This document shows positions 1 through 13,100 of a stretch of 64,000 bases of DNA, in pieces. The DNA lies in contig CM052361.1 of the NCBI GenBank assembly GCA_028551475.1, positions 751,501 to 815,500 of the forward strand, read 5' to 3'. Under the pieces are notes generated by a model, which saw only the letters and a list, made by a program, of their open reading frames with translations, made no database searches and was not told where the DNA came from. A program made the translations under genes and the position numbers. Within the stretch, counting starts at the first letter, position 1; the number at the start of each line of letters is the position of its first letter. The DNA is from Casuarina equisetifolia (lineage: Eukaryota; Streptophyta; Magnoliopsida; Fagales; Casuarinaceae).

Positions 1-714
1 ACAGTACAGAACTCTTCAAACCATATTACCGTTTTCCAAATAAGGCAAAATTTGCATGTTCTTTTTCCTTTAGCAAGGACGAATTACTGGATGAAGAAGG
101 TAGGTTGAGAGCTCCATTAATGTCCGTTCTTGGTATCTATCTGCAACATCTTTTCTCTAGCACTTGAGCTTTGAAGTGCACATGAACACATTTATCTGAA
201 TCACGCCAAAATCCTTTCCCTTCAGTACCTTATCCATCCCCCGGTCCAGACATCCATACAATCTACATTCAATGCGACAATTATGCAGGAAATTATCATT
301 GCATAAGTGGAAATTAGAGGTACTAAATCTTAGATTTAAAGGAATTTAAACATCAAGTAGACAGTGAAAGTTCTTAATGATTTAAAATATTTCATGCTGT
401 TTATAGTTTGTCGAGAAAATTTTTATCTTAAAAAAAGTCATTATTTTTCTTATAAATTGATTCTAAAGAGAAAATAAAATGAATTTATTACCAATGATAT
501 AAGAGTTCATAGTTGAGGTAAGTAATAATCATTGATTATCATAATTTATATGAATTTTTTTTTTTATTGGATCACTTGCAAAGCTCGTAACTTTACTTCA
601 GGAAGAAAATAACCTCGATTACATTACAAGCCCCTTGATCGTTGTCCACAACCTTTATCTTGTGGAGCTGATCACCACCATCTCTCAGTTCACTCAAGGA
701 GCTTTCATTTTGTC
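1..714. other. AT-rich intergenic DNA, left edge
   Basis: No coding segment could be supported. The stretch is AT-rich with poly-T runs near 551-566 and leads into the probable promoter of the small secreted-protein gene that starts at 979. Confidence 0.5.
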
Positions 715-721
715 TATAAAA
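715..721 (+). promoter_or_regulatory. Possible TATA box of the Ole e 1-like gene
   Basis: TATAAAA lies about 260 bases before the ATG at 979, which would leave a 5' leader of roughly 230 bases. This is a motif match only; no transcript end is visible. Confidence 0.35.
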
Positions 722-978
722 GAATCAGCTGCCTTCTCTTTCCTACACACCAAGTCCATATCTTGCCAAAGGACATTCACATGCCTTTGTTTCTTGCGAA
801 AACAATAAATTCCTTCCACTTTTTGTTAACAGTTGGATCTCCACCAACTCTGCCGCTCGTTATCCACAAAGAATTCATCTTTCACGGTGCGATAATGCTT
901 TGAAGGCTATTCACAGCAAAACAACTATTCATAAAGAAGCCGATATCTAAGCTGTATTCTTTGTCTCCAAAGCCAGCC

Positions 979-1599
979 ATGAATTCCATGATTCTCTTTG
1001 TCGTTTCATCTTTGTTTATTAATTCACTTTGCATGGGAGTTGCTCCTGCTAAAACTGCCAGAAACTCTCAGATCATTGTGATGGGTTTTGTTTATTGTGA
1101 CATCTGCTCCAATAACAGCTTCTCCAAACACAGCTACTTCTTACCAGGTGAAAACACTGATCCAACCAAGAAGTAGCTTCAAGTTTTAATGGATCTGTTA
1201 TGTGAATTCATTTGAAAAGTAATAAGTTCATGTACTTACATTGTGATGTCTGTCTTTCCAGGTGCAGAAGTTAGAATAGATTGCAAGTTCAAAGTCGTTT
1301 CCAGGAGAACCACAGAACAGATAGAATTCTCAGCGAACAGAACTACGAATAAGCATGGAGTTTACAAGTTGGAAATACCATCGGTTGATGGAGTCAAGTG
1401 TGCAGAAGAGTCTGCAGTCGCCTCTTTATGCCAGGCAAGCTTGATACGGACTTCATCTTCTTCATGCAATGTTCCCGGTTACAAGTCTACATCGGATGAA
1501 ACAGCAATCAAATCAAGACAAGCAAATGTCTGCATCTACAGCCTATCTGCACTGAATTTTAGACCATCCAAGATAGATGTCACCTTATGTGGAAAATAA
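979..1599 (+). CDS. Pollen Ole e 1 allergen/extensin family secreted protein
   Basis: Two coding exons, 979-1147 and 1262-1599, are joined through a GT-AG intron in phase 1 and give 168 residues. Translation starts at the ATG at 979. A hydrophobic N-terminal segment (residues about 4-22, MILFVVSSLFINSLCMGVA) looks like a signal peptide. The mature part has the family pattern: GFVYCDIC near the start, then VRIDCK, a stretch resembling NKHGVYKLEIP and paired late cysteines (CQASL, CNVPG, VCIYSL). Family members are cysteine-rich proteins of cell wall or extracellular space with unclear biochemical role. The length is normal for the short form without a proline-rich domain. In Arabidopsis, as I recall, a member of this family (At5g41050) lies next to HHT1, and the next intact gene here is HHT1-like, which supports the call. 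Confidence 0.85.
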
Positions 1600-3279
1600 A
1601 GAAATGGCTTCTCCAGCTCTTTCCGCCACGCTTCTTCCACATGGTTTCTCTTCACTTTCTTTGTTCCTTCCCAATGTAAACACACTCCGACCCCAAAACG
1701 CATCTTATTGTCTCCTAGCACCATCATGGCTCTTTTACATCCCCTGTACACAAAATCCAAGAAACCCAATACCGTGGACACTTTTCTCCTAGCATCCCAT
1801 TAATGAGATTGGCTTTGTATTTTCGTTAGTGTTAAATTTGCAGCTTGTTTGACTGTACTATGTTTGCAGAACATGTATGGGTACAGTTGGGGGGCAAAGA
1901 AATTTGATTTGCTATTGTTTATATGATCAGGTCCTTGTTGTAATGTACGAGTTTTACTAAGTGTCTTGGGTCAATGACATTACGAAGGAAAATTTTTAAG
2001 TAGCTTGTAAAATTCTTCGAGCATAAAAAGTCACTTTTCTTTCCAAAATTTATGCATATATCAAGAATTTTACAATAGATTGTAAGTTATATGAAATATT
2101 TCATGACCTTTGTTTTTTTTTTTTTAATTACCTTATAAGAAAGGTGATAATTTGTTCATATATAAAGGACTTTATAGTAGGTTATAAGCGATGTGGAACA
2201 TTTCAACAGCATACAACATGGCACACTGAAATTGACCAAGTCTTGAAAGAGTTGGTCGTCAATATTCCTGTCCTCAAATGCATATATCATCCCCAACCAC
2301 CATGCTCCCTTTGAGAAACACAAGGAAGATGAAAACCAGTAAGAAATGGAAACAAAAAGTGCTATATATACAGAATCTGCACATTCTTAGATTTACCAAG
2401 CCGCAAAGAATTGGTCAGCTCAGCAATCCTTTCCCCATGTGCATACATCTCCCTCTACTCGCTTCCATCCAAAACCACAAGAATGATAAAATGGAGAAAG
2501 AAACTAAAAGAGATCCCCACCCCTTCCCCCGTCCACAACTACAGAACTTGTACATACAAAATCAAAGAAGGGTATACACAGAGACACTGGTTAAAGTTTT
2601 AGGATAGAGGTGCAAATTCAACAAATGGGTCAGTTAAAAGTTGGTAGAACTCTCCAAATAAACACAGCAATTCATGTACTTCAACAGTAAAGCAGGTTCT
2701 GCCCCAAGTTCTTTCAGTTAATAAGTTGTTCATGAGGCATCTTCAGAAGCATCTACCATATAAGTGTCTCTTCCCTTTGCATATCTAAATTGAGAATATG
2801 GTTCTTCTGCAAAGGGCCTAAGGATCCTATGAGCCACACTCCTTTGCAACCAACATCTCTGTTCTGTTTCTCTGTCTCTGTATGTCCCAGGAATCAATTA
2901 CTAAATTAAGAAATCTCCTAATTGTAGGCAAACTTGTGAATTTCTTATTATTATAGGTAAACCTGAGAATTGTGTCATTACAGTGGTACATTTAAAAGCC
3001 CCTGCACATTCTTCTTTTTTCTCTTCTGCTTTTTAAGTACTCACGCCCTGCATCAAAACCTCATAAATTGACAGTGCAGAACCTTATCTAACGACTTAAG
3101 GGATTATGCAGACAGGAATGGAACCTATGTTGCCAGAGTTTTAATTATCTAGTTTGACGACAGCGGTATTCATCTTTCCTGCATCCAGGGCAACCTTTGC
3201 AATAAAAGCACTTAGAACAAGTTGCATACTCATTATGACAGACTTGGACCCCTCTCACCAAAAGCATTCGTAACAATTA
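1600..3279. other. Intergenic DNA between Ole e 1-like gene and decayed gene
   Basis: The first 200-400 bases are probably the 3' UTR of the upstream gene. ORFs at 2278-2607 overlap in two frames and show no family features. Part of 2200-3279 may be the 3' side of the minus-strand relic that ends at 3280. Nothing else could be supported. Confidence 0.4.
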
Positions 3280-4986
3280 CTATCTTCTGTCAGTCAATAA
3301 AGGCGGGCTTGTTGATGATGGACCATCTTCTATACTTGGAATAACCAAAAGATTATAGCTACCGGCATATTCTCCAGAAATGGCGTTCACGGGAAGCTTG
3401 CACACTTTTTTATGAGTCAAAGTTAATGCTGCACGTTCCTGCCATTGAAGCTCCATTGCAGAAAACTAAAATTTGAAGAGAAAATACGCTAAAGCTGAAG
3501 ATCATTGTGAAGTGGCATTCATACGAAGATTAAAGAAACTCGTTTGAAGAAGTGAAGATGAGAGGACAATATAAAGCTCTTATTTAAGATCAATTTCAGT
3601 GTCCCCTTAACAGAATCACTACAACAAACCTTATGGCTACGAGTACTAGCCACCAAACATTAGGTCAAGGAAAAGCTGAACTTTTGGTTTACATATTTGT
3701 AGAGCATGTTAACTTTTTTGTTTTTCTGATGACTAGATGTCAAATGCATATTTTAATCTGAACTCAGCAGGAAACCCTAAAGACCGTTGATATGAACTTA
3801 GAACTCTTTACAACAACAACGTCACAATCAACTAATTTCTGTCAAGTAACCAAGCAACAATGCAGCACTAAATAAATCACTTATAACAAATCTCAAAACA
3901 AGAAAACTCAAATTACATATAAAACCTTTGTAGATTATGAGTGCATACCCATCAAAAGACTCAAAGCTTCCACCACAAGATGAGGATTTACTGTAAATGT
4001 CTTTGCTGATCGTTACTCTACATAATAGGTCAACTCCATCACAATGACATGAGTTACGGAAAGAAATGTCTCTAACTGGGAGGAGAAGTGGGCACCTCAA
4101 ACCAACAGAAACACGTCCCTAAAAACGACTACCCTCCAGAATTATAAATCAGAGAGCAAGTAATATCCAATCTTCTGATTAGGTGGCTACCTTGAGGAAG
4201 GAAACAGAAAGGCAAGTCTTATCTTCAAACACCACTCGGAACACAACCATCTCACTTGACTTTGGTTTCACTACCTTTGTCTAGAGCATCCATGTTCTAA
4301 GACCTTCCATCCCTTTTCTCAGAAGCCACTATGTATAGATAGGGAACAGCCTCATCACATGGATGCTCGAGGACCTTCTGTACCTTATTTGTCTTTCATT
4401 TTTACTTGTACTTCAGTCTTTAGTTTTTGTTTCGTGCTCCTTAATCTGCTGGTAAGCTTATAAGCTCTGCTGTTGTGTTTCCGCTATCAAGTCTTTGTCT
4501 CTAATTTATCTTCAGCTGCGGTACAAAAAGACCTCTTCCATGGCAGAAGTTAACCTAACCTTTGAGTCTTATCTTTCAATGGACAGATCTCTATGCACGT
4601 TCCATGATTGCGAATCTAGAAAAGGTGGATTCAGGCTCCTCCCTTGGACCCACAAAGATCTCTAAGTGGTTTTCCAGTAGAGGACAACTGATTGTGAATG
4701 CAGAAGCCACCAGCCCATGAAGGTACACCACGCAAATCACATGGAAGCTAGTATATTGCTGATAGGAAGGCAAGGGAAGGAAAGGAAAGGAAAGGAAATG
4801 TCTGTCTAATGTTTGCACTTCACATAACAGATAGATGAAAGAAAGGAGTGACAAACAGAGTATCAGCCAGGAAGCCTCTTAAGCATTGTAAAGTTCTTCC
4901 TCCTTTTTTCTCTCGTTCCCATTAAGCAACTTTAGACTTCCACAACAATGCAAGAGAAGATCGCAACAACCCTTCAATAATGTCTC
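3280..4986 (-). pseudogene. Unrecognised split gene, apparently decayed (frameshifts and stops)
   Basis: Read on the minus strand, coding-like segments follow one another with partly consistent splice sites. 4986-4879 gives 35 residues including LLKGCCDLLLHCCGSLKLL, then a one-base shift near 4890 continues as LQCLRGFLADTLFVTPFFH to 4824. A GT-AG intron (4823-4688) joins in matching phase to CPLLENHLEIFVGPREEPES at 4687, which runs into a TAG at 4591-4593. 4377-4300 reads VLEHPCDEAVPYLYIVASEK, then a TAG at 4297. After a further shift, MVVFRVVFEDKTCLSVSFLK ends at 4191 and joins in phase over a 72-base intron to 4118-3949 (GLRCPLLLPVRDISFRN). The last segment, 3465-3280, ends in TAG with ISGEYAGSYNLLVIPSIEDG. 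I do not recognise the family. At least two shifts and two stops argue for a pseudogene, though a live gene with exons I misjoined is possible. A further open stretch at 5223-5030 may be an upstream exon. Confidence 0.45.
4763..4799. repeat. GGAAA short tandem repeat
   Basis: About four consecutive GGAAA units follow a related GGGAAGG run, inside the intron of the decayed minus-strand gene (pyrimidine-rich on the transcribed strand). Confidence 0.7.
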
Positions 4987-5223
4987 CAAGAAAGCAGGTT
5001 TAGTTTAAATTATGAAACTTTCTGTATACTAATTTTCTTCAATCAGAAACAATCCTCTGATGCAAGCCCGGAGATAAAAATAGCTTTCAGAGAACAATAT
5101 GCCTACGGCATGGCTCAAAGAGCACAGATGACAGTTTTTGACACAATTTTCTTCATTACAACTGGACACGAACACCAAATATCCATCTTTAATGAGCTTA
5201 TAGTAGGTGCATAACAAACTCAT

Positions 5224-6295
5224 CTCCGTGGATACTGTATTTTACATTACTTCAATTTTGTTTGGTTGTCTTTTATATGTGAGAAAAAAATTATGTTTTT
5301 GCACAAATCAAATTTAAAGAGAAAATGTGTTCTATAATATGATCAGAACTTGGTTTGAAATATAATACTCATTGTCGACAAGCATCTAGTTTAGTAGTTA
5401 GTAAGTGTTGTTTGGAATCTCTTGGTCTTAAGTTCGACATTTGAGTGTATGAGTTAAAACATGTGTAATATGCTCTCATTAGAGAGAAAAAAAAAAAATT
5501 CTTGATGTCCCTATGCTAGAAGCAACAGCGTGTATTGGAAAAGAAGTTTGTTCTTCATTGATTAAATCTTACCGACGGCGGCCAAGTCAAGAACCAACTG
5601 GTCTCCATGTGCTTGGTTTTAAATCATTTTGTCTTTCTTCTCCTTTGAGAACGGAGATCCCCTTGCTAAGAACAGGGTTCGAAAAACCAGCAAATTCAAC
5701 GACACCCTCCATACTTAAGATTAATAAGAAGGAAGAACTGCAGAATCTGTCCTAGAATTTATGTACACATAGAGCTAGTTTTTATGGTTTGATTTTTGTA
5801 GAATAAATTCTTCTATAGAAATTAATTTTACAAAGAAGCAATCCTTAAATAATAGCTTCTGATTTTTTGTAATAAAATTTATTAGGGTTTAGTAAATGGA
5901 ACGAAAATGAATTAGTATATGAACACCGAAAGATATTAACAATGCAGATGGTCAAACAAATGAATATTTGAGCACTAAAATATAATCATGATGCGAGAGG
6001 ATTAATATCTTTAACAATATAAGTTTTGATAAAATCACATGAAAATAAAAATTAGCAATTTAACTTAAACCAAGCTCATCAGTCGGAACAAACTCTTAGA
6101 CAACATAACAATTGTGACAGAAACTAAAGAGCTGTAATGATGCTCTTAATACAGAAACGCAAAGCATCTCAATTTGCTGAGTCTTGTTTCCCAGCTCACA
6201 CAGTAACACATATTTTCACCTGCCAACTTGACTTGGCCGTGCATAACATTCTTGGACTTGAACATCTACGATAAGTACAATGAATTGGCCAACGT
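5224..6295. other. Intergenic DNA with possible short repeat remnants
   Basis: No gene is supported. 5376-5460 resembles the anonymous short repeats found elsewhere in the window (for example 9000-9060 shares 'acaagcatctagt'). The right 100-200 bases are probably the 3' UTR of the acyltransferase gene whose stop is at 6296. Confidence 0.4.
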
Positions 6296-7817
6296 CTACT
6301 TCTGCATGAGTTCTTTGAAGATTTTCATGGCAGGCGATGGCAGACCCAACAGCACGTTGATGCTTTTCCTTTCCTTGCCATGAGACGAGAATAACACCAC
6401 TTCCTTCTCTGGTAATGCCACTGGCCCCGAGAGGACCGGCTCACCCCATCCGAAGTCTGTGGTGTGGAAAGATAGCCTGGACCAGGTGGTGATCAGAAGG
6501 GTAGAGGTCAGAGTCGGCCGAGCTCTTGTCAACTCAAAGTAATCTATGGCGGATCTCATGTAGTCGTCTGTGACAAGCTTGATGGCGTCCTTGACTAGCC
6601 CCACTGCAAATGACAAAGGCTTCTCCTGAAGCTCACCTGCTTGGCATATGGCATTGGTTAACACAATTCCATTGCCAAAGTATCCTTTTGGTAGTGTTGG
6701 GTTGAATTTAGGCCGTCCATCAACAGCAAAGAGGAGCTTTGTCTGTTGGTGAGGTGAAAACTCGAGTGCTGCAGTTCTAGCTTTCCATATGAAAGCCGAG
6801 AGGACTTCAAATGTAGTGCACTTTTCATGGACGCCATTTTCCAGGGCTTGAGTCTTGAGATGGTCTAGTTTCTCAGGGTCAAAACAGAAGGAATTGTAGA
6901 GCATTTCATCACTGCAACCGTCGATGGTGCTGGACTTCTGTTCTATCTCTGCAAATTCTTGGTGGGGATACTGGATCTTTGGTGGGCTGCGGGCCGCAAG
7001 TGTGCTTCTGTCTAGGAATGGAGGGACAGCTAGAGGCAAGCCTCGGGCTGTTTGACCCCATGAGTTCACAAACTCCATGGCGCCAATGCCATCAAACATA
7101 CAATGATTCATGCACAGCCCAAGAACAAATCCTCCACACTTGAACTTAGTCACCTGGAAGATAGAATTAGAACCTCACAATCATCCCACACGCTACGCTT
7201 ATTCCAATGCATGAAGTTCTTTTTTGTTTCTTTTTCATTTTTCCAAAGAAAGAGATGAAAATGCTTTTTCATGATACTTATCCTTGGTCTTCTTATTCAC
7301 CAATTAGAATGTATATCAAGAAACGAAGGATACAACTATGTATAGAATGGCAATTGCTTTGAGTAGAATCACATACCTGAGCCACCAGGGGAGGCATCTC
7401 TAATATGTTCTTTGCACCAGGAATGTCATAAACCAGCTTTCCGAGAGTCTCAGGATCAGGCTTTGTTGTGTCTCCTAACTCTTTCATTGCACAGTTTGCT
7501 TCCGCTTCAACAAAAACTGCCCCCTCCCCAGTGCAATCCACAATGAGCTTACCCTCCGGGCTGATTGTCAGCCTTCCAGCAAGCGGGTAATAGGGGACAA
7601 GAACCTTTCTCAAGGCATCCTTGATCACTTCCCCAGCCTTCTCATTTCCCTTCTCATCCGACTTGAAGCAATAAATAGTACGAACGATCACTGCAATGTT
7701 CTGATCAAGGTTTGAAAGGAAATACAGACCCTTCTCTGTTTCCTCCGCAGGAGGAACCAAAGTTGGCTCTCCTTGCTTCACACTAAGCTGAAGAACACCG
7801 CCATTAGAGCTCTCCAT
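6296..7817 (-). CDS. HHT1: Omega-hydroxypalmitate O-feruloyl transferase (BAHD acyltransferase)
   Basis: Two coding exons (7817-7377 and 7153-6296, phase-0 GT-AG intron) encode 432 residues, the usual BAHD length. The catalytic HxxxD motif is intact as HCMFDG (residues 164-169) and the structural DFGWG motif is at 380-384. Long identical stretches to Arabidopsis HHT1/ASFT as I remember it ([51 protein letters not shown]) make orthology likely. Known HHT1/ASFT moves the feruloyl group from feruloyl-CoA to omega-hydroxy fatty acids and fatty alcohols for suberin aromatics in root endodermis, periderm and seed coat, and acts in the cytosol. The ATG at 7817 is chosen because a good acceptor (cag at 7847-7845) lies just upstream and the preceding open frame has no ATG; a leader exon with donor gtgagt (exon end 8023) probably supplies the 5' UTR. 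No damage is visible. Confidence 0.93.
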
Positions 7818-10145
7818 TGTAGCAGACACTTCAAGCTCTATACCCTGAACCAAAAAAAAAACATCAATACAGTGAAGAAGAAAAACTTCCTAGAACAGTG
7901 TACATTCATTATGTGAAAACCAACCATGTGAACAATCTGAGAATGTAACAGAAAGGGAATGCTCCGAACTCAGAACAAGAAACTCCAGTCACCAAAAACT
8001 GATAATTCGGGAACCAACTCACGCCAGATTAGTCCTGCTTCTTTTCCAGTGGCCGCTGGGAACAGAACATATATATGGAAATCAGATGATGACCCAGTTC
8101 GATAATTGTGCCATTTCGTTAAGAAATTGAACACGACGTGAAAGGGACGGGTGGTTGTGACATGACGAGCTGCAAAAAAAGATGGTTTTGGTTCAAAATC
8201 TTGCTTCTTGGACGTGGTCTTCTGGAGACTGAGTTTTTGTCATATGGGTGGGGTAGGCCACTGGTCATGGAACCTAACGTACCAGCCACAGGAAACAAGG
8301 AGAGGGTGGGGACTTTTTTGGTGCGGTTGGCATCCCAAATTTGCTTGCTTGATTTCTTGGTTTTCTTATTGTATGCTTTTTCTCTGCTATGAGCTGACTG
8401 TTCAAAGTAGTGTGCTTGTGTGAGGAACCGACTAGATGATTGATTCATCGTGTTTGTAATGTTTCGTGTTGGGGGTGCCCTTTTGCTGGGTCAATGCAAG
8501 AGTTCTACCGGCAATAACTTGTGAGGTTGCTTAGAACATTCTAAACGGAGTTCCGCATGGTTTATGTGTCACGTTGGCAATGTGAGAATATTATTCTCCC
8601 AGTGATTTGGTTTTAAGAGATAAGATGTCTCTTTTTAATCGGGACATTCAATTACTTACGGATAGATTTTTGTAAGATGTATTTTTTTATATCTAGAAAA
8701 AGAAAATACTGAAAGAATTACGTGTATTTCATATTATTAGGTGTCATTCTATTTTCGATAATAATACTAAAATGTCTATTAGTATGTTTTTTTTTTTTTG
8801 TTAGGTAAGTAAGATTTAAAAATATAGGACATCAAATCCAAGATCTAGATAAAAAGTGTTATTTTAAGAGAGAGAAACTCTCTTAATAATGTTAATGATA
8901 TCCAATCATCAATGGATAGAATTTTTTTTTTTAAAAAAAAAAAATTAGGTAAAGAGGGTTTCAAAATATGAGGTGTCAAAATTGAAAACCCAAATCTTAG
9001 GCGGCTAATAACCAATTATTGAATTATTGGCTTGTTTACAAGCATCTAGTGGTGGTTAATGGTCAAGTTTCAGCAAAAACACAGAATAAAAAAAGGGTGG
9101 ATTCATTGGGAGTCGTGTTTACCACCTCTGGTTCGTTTGTTCTTCAGATGAATCTGCATTGCTGCAAGGGTAGGATATACTTATTATCTATAATTAAGTT
9201 AGGTTGTTAGTTATCGGTTCTATCTTTTAATAAAAGCAAAAGCAACGAGAGATTCGAGGCTAGAAAGACAATAGATCTAGGAGGTGTGCTGTATCTTCAG
9301 GGAAAAAGAAATGCTAATATTATATACTTAGACTGTATGATTAGTTACTGTTTTTGCGTTTTCAGCATTTGTTTTAATGAATAAACTTCGAGAACAAAAG
9401 ATCAGGTAAGCAACTTGAGAAATAAATCAATATTCCGCGTACCAAATAAGTTTCTGCTTTACTTGTTAAACCTCTAGTAGGTTAACAAATCCTTAACTGT
9501 AGTGGTTTACTTTTCTTTTAATATTAGATCAACAAGAAATCACGAACTTCTATGGCCAATCTCTATTTTTTGTTTTTGATTTCCTTCTATTTCATTGACT
9601 GTAGAGAAAGATCTTCAAGGTAGTATATCTATTGAACAACGTCCTTTCTGTTTTCTATTTTGAAAAGAACTTTCCGTTATCATCATATGCATAATATGGC
9701 TCAGATTTTTTTTTTTCTTTTTTCTTCAAAAACAGATGAATAACATGGAACTTAAACTGACCTTATGTGCCATCACCAGTCATGGACTTAGTTTCGGTCG
9801 GATTTGCAGCTTGGAAAAGTAAAAGGCATAGTCATAATTCAGCTGAAAGCCAGATAGTTTCTTTAAAGGAGGATAGAAAGTAAAATTTTAAAAAGAAAAT
9901 ACAGAATGTGTTCTTTACATAATTCTCAATTCTTTTGGTCATAAGGATACAACAGTGCGATGCTTTTGTGGCTTCTACCCCATCGTCTGACTATTCCAAT
10001 ATGGGGACCTAAACATGGAAAAGTCTCATGCTTATAGTTTGATCAAACCCATAGGTATACGCGGCTCAGTTCTCACGGTTTTGTTTGTAATATGACACAT
10101 GCCCCCGCCCAATACCTAAGACGGTGGCAAAGTGACCTCACCTAA
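7818..10145. other. HHT1 leader/promoter and intergenic DNA
   Basis: 7818-7844 and about 8023-8045 are likely 5' UTR of HHT1, separated by an intron. ORFs at 8119-8448 on both strands overlap one another and look like chance. 8600-9000 is AT-rich with long A/T runs near 8930. 9930-10145 is probably the 3' UTR of the ARP2 gene. No further gene was found. Confidence 0.45.
8070..8076 (-). promoter_or_regulatory. Possible TATA box of the HHT1-like gene
   Basis: TATATAT on the minus strand lies about 45 bases before the inferred leader-exon donor (exon end 8023), which splices to 7844 ahead of the ATG at 7817. The arrangement of TATA box, leader exon, intron and coding exon is consistent, but it rests on motifs only. 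Confidence 0.35.
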
Positions 10146-13100
10146 TCATGCCTGGCCGCACTTGCTTAAACAAGCAACTCCTTCTTCTTGATAATCTTCC
10201 CTGCTAATCCAAAACTCAGGAGCATCCTGCATTTGTAACCGCCACATTCAATCAGAAACTGGATATTATTATGGATCAGAAACTCAACATTAATGCGAAA
10301 GCACGATGGAACGTACCTTCATGATTCCTGCAAGGACTGCACCTCCCAGGTACACCATATGCTTTCTTCGTGGTGGATCCTCAATCCGCAATCGCAGTTT
10401 CTGTTCACCATTTCAAATATGTAGAGGAGGCAGAAAGAAAGTTCAAGAATTTGAAAAAGATTGAACTTGATCCATCATTGCACAACCAGACTAGGCGGCA
10501 TTCTTTCCAATCAGTGTCCGTATAAGCCAGATCCAGATGAATATGACTTATTGGACAGCCCTAACAGATTCTAACCACATTTTGTATAGGGGAGGACAAC
10601 TGGAAAGCGTTTCAAATTGAAGTGCCAAGTAAAGGTCTCCAGAAATATGTAAAACACCCCTTACCCCATTACTGGCCCGCCACCTCCCAAATTCGATGTC
10701 AAGTTCCACTATCAGGTACTTCAGAACTTTAGTTCCTGGTAAATTTTCTGTTCCGTTTTTCAAATGACGATACACAAAGTGATTTTATGGGACAGACTTA
10801 CAATACATAGTCAGGGGTGTAAAGGGTAATATGTTACGAAATTCCACTGAAAACAGAGACATTACCTATATACCAGATAAGTTTTCATACTAACCAACAA
10901 AATCTAACTGCTACATAGCCAAAAAGAAAAAAGTGCACACTTTTGTTTCTTCTTATAATCCAAAACACACACAACGCAGAACTTACCTTCAACCCATCTT
11001 TGTTCCCCTTCAGAACAACTTCAAGATAGCGATCCAATATTTCTTTCTCTAAACTGAAAGAAAATTAAAAATTAAAAATCAGAACTTTAACAATAGATAC
11101 TTCTGGCAAGCCCTGAATTACGATATCTCCCATGAATTTCCTAGACTCATACTTTGATAGAACCAAACATAGTGATGGTAGATTGATATTCATACAAGTT
11201 ACAAAATTTTAGTATCACAAAATAGGCAAATCACCAAATTTTTAGCATCTTTAAACCACCAAAAATCGTATCTTCTCTTATTGATTGCTGGAATATCTTT
11301 TCTTTATTTAGGCACTGAAAAACACTTTTTCATGGTTTATTACCCAATGGTTTTGAAAACGCAAAACACTTTTTAGACATGAATTTGACTACCATGGTAT
11401 CTTTTAAAATAAGACACTTTTTCACTATATTGAATGATAGGCAATTGGTCCTAACAAACATTCAACCAGTCTGTATGTCAATAAGTTATCATCAATCAAA
11501 ACAACAAAACCATCTCAACCACAACCCACAAAAAATGAAGATATCTTCCAGAGTGAGGCAGGAATTCAGAGTAGGTGAAATCCTAATGTTTGTGCACTAA
11601 TCACTATCATGAACTAAGATATCCCTGTGGAACAAACTGGTTAGAGAGAGAGAGAGGGGGGGAAAAAAAGCTTATAGAAGATGAAAGTAAGTCCATAGTC
11701 TGATTCAATAAAAGGGGTTTATGGTATTACCGACTTGGTAATCCGGGATACATGGTGCTCCCTCCACTTAAGACTATATGCTGGTAAAGCTGCAAAAAAT
11801 AATTCAACTACAATTCAGAATCACGTGGGAGGGAGTTCACATTCAAGCAAAAATAGAGTTCAGATGGGAATGATGTGGCCCTAAGTTCACCATGACCTGC
11901 ACCTCGAGCTGTATTAGATTTAATCACCAATCTGAGTTCTTCAATTTCGATCTTAAAGAAAGGTAGATGGAAAATCCTAACCACTATGTGATCAATATCC
12001 TAGATGAGATATATCTACAGTTCTAGAGTATGTAAATTATATTCTGGATCAGAAAACACAAGAATGTCAAAGAAGGTTTGAAATGGAACTTCAAAGTCGA
12101 AATTTTTCAGCTAGTTAAAAAGATGGGAGAGTGGTACATATTTAAAAGGGAACCAATCAGAGAAATGAATCCAATCAAAATGCATGATATGTATGAGCCA
12201 TCTTATGTGAACAATACACCGATTGGTCGCTGCTCTAGGCTTGATACCAGCCATAGGTCCAAACTTATTAGAGGAAGGCCAGAAAGAAATGAAAACTATT
12301 AGGAACTTACCAATAAGTATGAAAAACATATGAAAAATAAAAGTAGTAAACCAAGTTTACAAGCCCTTTAAAACACATAAATTTTAACCCTTGTCATACC
12401 TGTCAAATGTATGATGAATGCTATAAGTTGGAAACATGGGGAAAAGATTATGTTTTCGAGATAATTATTTGTACCATCATTCGATTGTCAATATCCATCT
12501 CCTGAATGCAGCGAAAAACCATGTCTGCCATCCCATCACCTTCAACATCAATAAGTTCCTACAAGAAGGAAACACTCTTCAAGCTATTAAAAAATTGTTA
12601 TGATTGCATTGCCTCATAATCCTACCGAATACATACCAGGACAATCAAGAAAAACCAGTACAAAATGAACAACTGCTTTAAAATACGTTGAAAGCAATGA
12701 GGGTAAATCAAATTTCACAATGCAGTTCACTTCACATCAATTAATAGAGTACAAGGTCAAATGTACCAATCAGCTGCATAACAGCAGAAGATTTTCATGT
12801 TATAAACTATCAGTTCTTAGATTGTACATTTGTCACGTGTGAAAACCTTGAGACCTGGAAAACATAAGTCAAAAGAAAGTGCAAGCTTACTGGAGTGAAA
12901 AGAGCCTCAGGAGCCTGGAAACGTTCAGTACCAACTTTAATAACCCTTCCATCTGGCAGCTGATGGGTACAAACGTTCAGAATATGTTAATTTTGCATGT
13001 ATATAAAAGAAATATGATTGGTATCATAGAGTGACACGCATAAAGAAGAGCACATGAATAGAAATCTAGAGCCTTGGGCTAGCCCAAATTCAGCCAAGCC

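Noticed and set aside
8119-8448. Overlapping ORFs on both strands upstream of HHT1
   Set aside because: Three mutually overlapping frames in a promoter region, none with a recognisable motif; best explained by chance.
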